Assembly: GCA_963556255.1 (NCBI GenBank) | Contig: OY744613.1 | Span: 51,870,949-51,934,948 of the forward strand | Source: Allolobophora icterica | Taxonomy: Eukaryota; Annelida; Clitellata; Crassiclitellata; Lumbricidae | Reading direction: 5' to 3' | DNA: 64,000 nt | Shown: positions 58,859-64,000 of the stretch, piece by piece | Layout: the number at the start of each line of letters is the position of its first letter | Position numbering within the stretch: position 1 is the first letter of the stretch | Notes under the pieces: model-generated | What the model saw: the letters and a program-made list of their open reading frames with translations, nothing else | Told to the model about the DNA's origin: nothing | Databases searched by the model: none | Program-made: the position numbers and the translations under genes

Positions 58859-59421
58859 TGTCCGATGTACAGGCCGGATCCTTTACACATTGAACAGCAA
58901 CCACCATAAGTCTGGCGCCCGAGATATAAACCGGTCCCGCGGACCTGAGCTTCGAGTTCGCGATTGTGACGCGCGGCCTCTGCTAAAGCCGCGTCGTCGA
59001 TCCGTTTTTTCTCGGCTTGGGCCGCATCGCTGGCCTGTTTCTTGCGCAGAGCCTCTGCATCGCTGGCCTGTTTGTTGTGCACGGCCTTTGCCACCTCGGC
59101 GGCCCCTCCAGCCGCGGCACCCACCGCGGTTAACCCGCCAAAAATCAGCGGGAGGAGAGCCAGTAGTGGAAGAAATCCGCCCGATTTTGTCATCTTTTTC
59201 AATTGTGTTTTGGTGAATCTCAGCTCCATGCCAACGCCTTCCGAAATCTTCCTCACGATTCGGGCGGCTTGAACTTTCGTAAGCGCGAGCTTATCTTCTC
59301 CACGAAGCTGGCCATGAGCGAGTCGGATCGTGGCACCAGTGCCGGCGCGCGCAGCTCTAGCTAATGTTTGCTTTTGCCCTTCGGTCAGTGAAAGGCCGAA
59401 CGCAACGTATTCAGTTTTCAT
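58849..59421 (-). CDS. PX-like core/membrane-active protein
   Basis: 190 residues from ATG 59421. Two copies of a motif of about 30 residues open the protein (LTEGQKQTLARAARAGTGA at about 12-30; LTKVQAARIVRKISEGVG at about 47-64), a pattern typical of Polinton PX-type proteins. A hydrophobic stretch (about 81-105, GGFLPLLALLPLIFGGL) could be membrane-active, like adenovirus protein VI. Then follow a Lys/Ala-rich coiled coil (118-160) and a Cys-containing tail (GLYLGRQTYGGCC). The role in virion core or membrane penetration is inferred from the family. The gene ends at the frameshift-type site shared with the protease, so a longer fusion product is possible. Confidence 0.78.
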   Translation of the reverse strand: MKTEYVAFGLSLTEGQKQTLARAARAGTGATIRLAHGQLRGEDKLALTKVQAARIVRKISEGVGMELRFTKTQLKKMTKSGGFLPLLALLPLIFGGLTAVGAAAGGAAEVAKAVHNKQASDAEALRKKQASDAAQAEKKRIDDAALAEAARHNRELEAQVRGTGLYLGRQTYGGCCSMCKGSGLYIGQKN

Positions 59422-59477
59422 TTTTGGAAAAAATATATCTAAAAGAGGGCCTTGTATCTAAATGTGAAAACCGATTT

Positions 59478-60773
59478 CTAGTAGACGACGTTGAATTTGC
59501 TGCCATCCGATTCAAAATTCAGGAGTCGGTCGCTGATCAGGACGGCATATGCTGTCGTATTATTTGGTACCCCCTCGTTAAAGTCCACCTTGATTTGTAT
59601 GTCCTGTACAGAGGTTTTAAGTCGTTCAGATTGCCTGCGCACGTCCAGAACGAAGATCGGAAACAAATCTACAAATTCGACTGGTGTCGGTTGGCATGAC
59701 GATTCACGCGCGTCTATGCCGCAATATTCTTCCTTGAAGTCACGTAGGGCCTTGTAAGCGCGAGAGGTTGTCCTCTTGGTGAAGTCGAGATTCATGTCAA
59801 CCACCGGGTAGCGATCGCTGTTGAGCATAGCGAAAATGTTGCGAACCTGCACATGGTCAAACAGTGCCGGATTCTGGCCTTGATGTGCATTCTTTCCAGT
59901 CTGAAAAGCAACAAGAATCCAGCGTGGCTTTTCCGTGCCCGACTTAACGCTCAAACGCCAGGAAAAAGTCGTCGCTCGTGGCACCGCAATGTTGTCGCAT
60001 TGCATGGCGCGGAATGCTACAGGTACCTTAACCTTGGCTTCAATCTGCTTCATAAGCATGCTTTTATACTCCAAAGCGGGTATTATATGCGGCATGAACC
60101 AGGAGAGTTTAGTCAGCGCGATCTGGCCATTGGCCGCAGCGGCTTCCTTGAAGATCGCGTCTGCATCCCCCTGCCGGCTCAGCAGTAAAGAGTGTTTGAT
60201 CCCGTATACGACCTTGTGATAATCATCGCAAAAACCGAATAGATGTCTTAAGGGAACGATGAATGAAAATGTGCCGATGGGGACGGGTTTTCCAATGATC
60301 ATCAGTCGACGGGCCTCGAAGCCGATATTCGCGGCCGCCGCCGCCGCACTCGTGTCCTTCTGCCAACACATGTTTAAACCTTCGCCTTTGGAAAAATCAT
60401 CGCCGTATACCAGCATGCCTTTCATCGTCGTGGCTTGCCCAGGTGACATGACATTCTCTATCTCGGTATTGTTAGCCAGGTATCGAATTTGAGAAAACAT
60501 GTACGGGATAGCATTGTTGATGAATGACACCAACGAGTCTGCGTTGTAAGCCGCGCCAGTTGATGTAATCCTGCCCTCCACAAGAAGGTAACTCTTAGAA
60601 GGCTGCGTGAAAATGTCTTGGTTCTGGATGTCTATCTGTATGGCCTGGCCATTGTTAATAGCCGCAGGGTTTTGTGATTCATACTCGCGGTATTCAAACG
60701 ATTCGATGCTATTATCATCGGGTACCGCCGAAGCGATGTCCAACATTTCACTCGGCACGTCAAATGCCGCCAT
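59478..60773 (-). CDS. Major capsid protein (double jelly-roll, hexon-like)
   Basis: 431 residues from ATG 60773. The sequence pattern fits Polinton/adintovirus double jelly-roll capsid proteins: IDIQNQDIFTQPSKSYL near the start, SFIVPLRHLFGFCDDYHKV in the middle and MLNSDRYPVVDMNLDF in the second half. Such proteins form pseudo-hexameric trimers of an icosahedral shell. Length is usual for the family. It lies between the small core protein and PX-like genes with short spacers; TTATAATA precedes the ATG. No stop or frameshift, so it appears intact. Identification is by recalled family pattern, not by search. Confidence 0.88.
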   Translation of the reverse strand: MAAFDVPSEMLDIASAVPDDNSIESFEYREYESQNPAAINNGQAIQIDIQNQDIFTQPSKSYLLVEGRITSTGAAYNADSLVSFINNAIPYMFSQIRYLANNTEIENVMSPGQATTMKGMLVYGDDFSKGEGLNMCWQKDTSAAAAAANIGFEARRLMIIGKPVPIGTFSFIVPLRHLFGFCDDYHKVVYGIKHSLLLSRQGDADAIFKEAAAANGQIALTKLSWFMPHIIPALEYKSMLMKQIEAKVKVPVAFRAMQCDNIAVPRATTFSWRLSVKSGTEKPRWILVAFQTGKNAHQGQNPALFDHVQVRNIFAMLNSDRYPVVDMNLDFTKRTTSRAYKALRDFKEEYCGIDARESSCQPTPVEFVDLFPIFVLDVRRQSERLKTSVQDIQIKVDFNEGVPNNTTAYAVLISDRLLNFESDGSKFNVVY

Positions 60774-60886
60774 TATTATAAGTAAAAAAGTTCAAGCTTC
60801 AATTATTAATCATGCTGTAAATGAAATTCATGTGTGGTGGGTAAAGCATTTTTTGCGTTTTATGAATTAGTTGGAATTTTTTTATT

Positions 60887-61345
60887 TCATTTTGCGAGAA
60901 ACAGACCCTTGCCGCCGCGACTCGGCTTTATAGTTTTGAAACCGGATCCAGCAATACGGCTGTTTATGTCAGCCATTGCCGGAACAACGGGTGGCGGACT
61001 CACAGCCAGTTGTTTTAAGTATTCGATGCTCTTGTCGCTGAGCGCCTTCTCCAAAGGTGCGGGGACAACGGGCGCGGCAGCTGAATTTTCATTTCGTAAA
61101 TGAGCTTCATTTACGGCCGCAGCGCGTCTCGCTTTCACGGCATCAACAATTTGCCTGACGGCAGATGCTGTTGTGGCGCCGGCTTTCGCGACATTACCAA
61201 CCGCCTTGGCAACGTTTGTGATTGTGCCTCTATTCGCCGAAATGAAGGAGCCTGCACGGCCAAGGAAACCCGCGATTTTGGGTATCCAGTCGAAAAGTCC
61301 ACCACCCACGACACGACGCCGCTTTTTAATTCCAAGAACCAACAT
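60887..61345 (-). CDS. Small basic protein with amphipathic/membrane-active segment (pVI/pX-like)
   Basis: The first ATG is 61345, giving 152 residues; a longer frame to 61375 would need GTG and overlaps the penton stop. The start is very basic (IKKRRRVVGGG), followed by LFDWIPKIAGFLGRAGSFI, an amphipathic segment resembling lytic peptides and the membrane-active part of adenovirus protein VI. The GGG-LF junction could be an adenain-type cleavage site, although its first position is Val. A Lys/Ala helical region and a Pro-rich part follow, ending GGKGLFLAK. Likely a virion core or membrane-penetration protein; inferred. Confidence 0.7.
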   Translation of the reverse strand: MLVLGIKKRRRVVGGGLFDWIPKIAGFLGRAGSFISANRGTITNVAKAVGNVAKAGATTASAVRQIVDAVKARRAAAVNEAHLRNENSAAAPVVPAPLEKALSDKSIEYLKQLAVSPPPVVPAMADINSRIAGSGFKTIKPSRGGKGLFLAK

Positions 61346-61367
61346 TAGAATATTTAAGTGTGAACAT

Positions 61368-62159
61368 TTACGCACTGCGGATGTGAAACCTTATAGTTAC
61401 TGTCTCACCGCGGAGGTTTAATTGTTCACCATTTTGGTCGGTCAGCCACACACGAATGCCCTGTACGTTGCCAGCCGGTGCTACTGGTAGGTACACTAGA
61501 TTTTTCGGAGACTCGATTACCTTGTAGCCGGGCGACACATCCGGGAAAAAACTGTAGATTACTGGCAGCTGGCTACCATTTCGATACGATCCAGAGATAA
61601 TGTCACAATTTACCAGGATTGTGTCCACGCGGAGAATATCGACTGGATTTTCTCCCTCTTTATAACCACTACCAAGCCTCTGAGGGTTAAAACCAAGCAT
61701 TTGCCTGATGGTAGATTGAGCCATATTTACCTTATATAGGGCATTCGTAATTTTTATGAAGGCGCGTAGGGTAGATGCGTTAGCTCCTATGGTAATAGGA
61801 GAATTAAAGCCGAGTGGTGCCACACCCGTCGGAGAATTTTGCTTTTCTAACTGCCTACCGATTTCATCATTAATCTGTGCGATCTCGTAGCTTCCGTCGG
61901 GCAAAATGATCGTCTTCCACGTCACACCATTGTCGGTGCTGTAGACGAACTTGTTATTTGTACTATCGATGTTGGGAATCGAATTATAAGTTTCAAGATT
62001 GACCAAAGCAAGCTCAAAGCGTCTTTTTGGATCCAGGTACAGCGGCGGTGAGAAAGCCGTGGTCCACCCTGTAGTATCTGAGGAAACAACTATACTAAAA
62101 TTTTCCTTAGGCTGCAAAAGTTCTCGAATTTCTTCGAGTAGTTTCTCCGAGCGTTCCAT
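61368..62159 (-). CDS. Penton (minor capsid, single jelly-roll) protein
   Basis: 263 residues from ATG 62159. After a short helical start, the motif RRFELALVNLETYNSIPNID and the downstream YSTDNGVTWKTIILPDGSYE are typical of Polinton minor capsid proteins, which build the fivefold vertices. IRQMLGFNPQRLGSG and LRGETVTIRFHIRS at the end also fit. The family folds as a single jelly roll. It is located between the core protein and small basic protein genes. Fully open. The fibre encoded downstream would presumably attach here. Confidence 0.85.
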   Translation of the reverse strand: MERSEKLLEEIRELLQPKENFSIVVSSDTTGWTTAFSPPLYLDPKRRFELALVNLETYNSIPNIDSTNNKFVYSTDNGVTWKTIILPDGSYEIAQINDEIGRQLEKQNSPTGVAPLGFNSPITIGANASTLRAFIKITNALYKVNMAQSTIRQMLGFNPQRLGSGYKEGENPVDILRVDTILVNCDIISGSYRNGSQLPVIYSFFPDVSPGYKVIESPKNLVYLPVAPAGNVQGIRVWLTDQNGEQLNLRGETVTIRFHIRSA

Positions 62160-62169
62160 CTTGTGTATT

Positions 62170-63273
62170 TTATTTTATGAGCATGTTTCTATTCAATTCG
62201 AGTGCCAGCTCTTTGGAGATCGCACCGGAACGCAGTAACTCGTCGAGAATGGCGGAGATTTCGTTGCCGAGACCTGTATTTCCCGCGGCCCTAGAGGCCA
62301 CCAAAAGCTGCAACCTCTCTACCAGAGCGTTTGGGTCGTTGTAGAACTGCACCGCGCCGCCTCGAATCAGCTGGAACTTTTTGCTTTTCCGGCCATGAAT
62401 AGGCAGACCAGACATCTGTACGAGCTTTTTGAAAGTTTCAATTGCCTGAGGCGAATATTGCTTAGTCTTAACGAAGCGTTTCGTTAACAGGCTGAACAAT
62501 GACTCATCGGCAGGAGCTTCGAGAACGAGGTTGCCACCTTTAAACACTCTCAGTCTACCAGCAGACAGGGCGACGGGGTCAACGGAGAGCTCACCCAAGG
62601 CGCTACCTTGTAATTTAAGGGGAACGGCTGGGACACTGAAACCCTTTCCCTTTTTGATGAGGCTGTGGCCCGCTAGCAGTGTATGGATTCGCTTTTTATA
62701 TTCCCTTAGGGCTTCGATATCTGCAGTCACCTCATCTACCTTTTCTTCGTCTCCTTGCTTATTGGCTTTCCTTTTCTCTTTGCCCAGGGTGTGGCGATTA
62801 TAGTGATTTACCTCACCGATTATCTTTTCAGCACCTGCAATGTCGGCTAAATCGAGCTCGCTCGGAGGTTTAAACCCATGCCGTGTGATTGCCGCGACGT
62901 TGAGATATTTGTTTGGATCTACTAACAATGCGGGGGGAATTCGGGATGTTGGAAGCGCTGGAAGGGCTGGAGCAGCTGCTGTTCCTGCGGAATCACCGAA
63001 CAAAGCCGCTATCGGGTTATAGTTAGCAGACTCTGAAATCTGTGCTGGCAAATCCTGTAAAGCGCTGGTAACTTTCTGCAACTCCTTAGACGTAGCCGCC
63101 TGTGATTCAGCCGTGGCTGTGGCGATTGGTTTGAAAAGCTTTGCCGCATCGTACTGAAGATTGGCTTCACCGAGCTTCTCATCCACAAAACGCTGTCTCA
63201 ATCGATTTCTCCGAGATAAATAATCCTGAGTTAACGCGTCTCGCTCCTGTTTAGAAGAAACCTTTGTCCACAT
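62170..63273 (-). CDS. Polinton virion-associated/core protein
   Basis: 367 residues from ATG 63273, ending 10 bases before the penton ATG. The N-terminal half is charged and helical (QERDALTQDYLSRRNRLRQR) and probably coiled coil. The C-terminal half contains SLLTKRFVKTKQYSPQAIET, then FYNDPNALVERLQLLVASRA and NEISAILDELLRSG. I recognise this C-terminal pattern as common in Polinton-derived ORFs, where it lies between ATPase and penton genes. No enzyme motif. Probably structural; the function is unproven. Confidence 0.75.
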   Translation of the reverse strand: MWTKVSSKQERDALTQDYLSRRNRLRQRFVDEKLGEANLQYDAAKLFKPIATATAESQAATSKELQKVTSALQDLPAQISESANYNPIAALFGDSAGTAAAPALPALPTSRIPPALLVDPNKYLNVAAITRHGFKPPSELDLADIAGAEKIIGEVNHYNRHTLGKEKRKANKQGDEEKVDEVTADIEALREYKKRIHTLLAGHSLIKKGKGFSVPAVPLKLQGSALGELSVDPVALSAGRLRVFKGGNLVLEAPADESLFSLLTKRFVKTKQYSPQAIETFKKLVQMSGLPIHGRKSKKFQLIRGGAVQFYNDPNALVERLQLLVASRAAGNTGLGNEISAILDELLRSGAISKELALELNRNMLIK

Positions 63274-63456
63274 CGTGGTTGTATGTCGACTATATCTTGT
63301 AAGTTCTTAAGTGTGACAAGTTTTACAATGTGACTGATAATATCGTCACAACTGTCACGCTAAGGTATTTTTTTATACACATTCAATCAATCAGTAACGA
63401 TAACTTTTGTCCACATCGCGTTTATATGTCGACTATATGTTGCCTATATCATGTCT
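63274..63456. other. Spacer between ATPase and core protein genes
   Basis: About 180 bases with repeated TTTTGTCCACATCG / TATATGTCGACTATAT-like words (63270-63300 and 63405-63440), a short local duplication around the core-protein start. Probably promoter or UTR; not resolved. Confidence 0.35.
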
Positions 63457-64000
63457 TTAAATACTTGCCTTGGGCTTATAGAAGCGATCGAACCCGCAAC
63501 GATATTTTCCATCGTACACCTTGGACGTCAAATCTATGACTGCGAATCCATATGGTTGGGCAGCACACTCGCTGAAGAACGTACGGAATTCATCGAAAGA
63601 CATGTCGCCGCCCACGAACGTATCGTGAATGGCTCGCAAATTTTTGCTGTCTTGGTTGAAGAGGACGATAAGATTAGCATTGTCACGGATCGCTTGCTTC
63701 GGAATTCGAAAATAATTCTGTGTTAAGTAGAAGCAGTCCGCGCCACCGTGTCGACCCATAGTGAAATACCTTTCAATGGGCGACTGTTTTTCAAGCATGA
63801 CGTCATCGAACACTAGAAGGCTTCTGGCATTCTTATTTAATGATTCAACTGGAACTATTTCATCCGAGCAAGAGTGAAAGGAAGCCACTTCCTTCCCGGC
63901 AACTTTTTCGAGTTCTGTTATCCAGTCCCGGAGGAACTGATATTTTTCCTGTCCCAGAGACTTCGAGTATAGATACAGCCGATCAAAACGCAGGTACCCC
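63457..64000 (-). CDS. FtsK/HerA (A32-like) packaging ATPase, partial
   Basis: The C-terminal part of the genome-packaging ATPase; the frame is open to the right window edge, so the start and Walker A motif are outside. Walker B is visible as SLLVFDDVM (about 63770-63830). A sensor-like stretch GADCFYLTQNYFRIPK and the C-terminal DNANLIVLFNQDSKNLRAIH are usual for Polinton ATPases. It pumps DNA into the capsid in related viruses. It precedes the other capsid genes in transcription order. No disruption in the visible part. Confidence 0.88.
   Translation of the reverse strand, partial: GYLRFDRLYLYSKSLGQEKYQFLRDWITELEKVAGKEVASFHSCSDEIVPVESLNKNARSLLVFDDVMLEKQSPIERYFTMGRHGGADCFYLTQNYFRIPKQAIRDNANLIVLFNQDSKNLRAIHDTFVGGDMSFDEFRTFFSECAAQPYGFAVIDLTSKVYDGKYRCGFDRFYKPKASI

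Larger units (their letters stand above)
54779..64000 (-). mobile_element. Polinton/Maverick (adintovirus-like) element, left part, cut by window edge
   Basis: Ten compact minus-strand genes encode a virion module: packaging ATPase, core protein, penton, small core/membrane protein, major capsid protein, PX-like protein, adenain-type protease, fibre and two unknowns. GC content is clearly above the flanks. Polinton ends usually start with AG. AGTAGATGTACATTACGG at 54779 is a candidate left terminus, but the partner repeat and target duplication would lie outside the window, so the boundary is a guess within a few hundred bases. Polymerase B and integrase, expected in a complete element, are not seen and should lie to the right. 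The non-coding left end (54779-55105) holds no gene. Confidence 0.9.

Overview
The window looks like nuclear DNA of a marine-invertebrate-type animal; the exact phylum cannot be read from it. The evidence is AT-rich intergenic DNA with many GGCCTA/TAGGCCT words, intron-type splice signals, dense young and old transposable elements, and a tandem cluster of C2H2 zinc-finger genes of the TGEKP type. Only last coding exons could be modelled with confidence; upstream exons are inferred from splice-like signals.

Layout. (1) 1-24.35 kb is built from three paralogous blocks: A (1 to about 10.66 kb), B (about 15.66-21.24 kb) and C (about 21.59-24.35 kb). A and B each carry a minus-strand zinc-finger gene (4468-6027 and 16793-18436). 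C supplies a promoter-like 5' module to a plus-strand zinc-finger gene (24406-25887). Because the blocks are paralogous, several transposon insertions can be read against an empty site: a 648-bp TIR element in A, an 830-bp piggyBac remnant in C and LINE pieces in A. Between A and B lie a hAT remnant, a perfect 38-bp-arm hairpin and a full-length pogo/jerky-type transposon with an intact 655-residue transposase. (2) 28.1-29.4 kb holds a minus-strand 10-finger gene. (3) 33.5-52.5 kb is a tandem array of five plus-strand paralogues in graded decay: two intact (33494, 37952), one with a one-base frameshift (43171), one whose ancestral ATG has become ATA (46962) and one clear pseudogene (51032-52480). 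All but the most degraded copies end in the same C-terminal module, an atypical C2HC or C2H2 finger plus an acidic tail. (4) 52.5-54.8 kb holds LINE debris, a dispersed repeat and a GA-rich tract.

(5) From about 54.8 kb to the right edge the base composition rises in GC and the coding is compact and virus-like. This is the left part of a Polinton/Maverick (adintovirus-like) element, all on the minus strand: packaging ATPase (partial at the edge), core protein, penton, a small membrane-active or core protein, double jelly-roll major capsid protein, PX-like protein, adenain-type protease, a long fibre with six repeats and a discoidin-like tip, and two unknown proteins. DNA polymerase B and integrase are not in view and would lie to the right. 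No internal stops were seen in these ORFs. The protease frame has no ATG for its N-terminal part. It joins the PX-like frame at an A AAA AAC heptamer followed by an 8-nt spacer and a stable hairpin, which fits programmed -1 frameshifting. This junction and the fibre architecture are the most interesting observations in the window.
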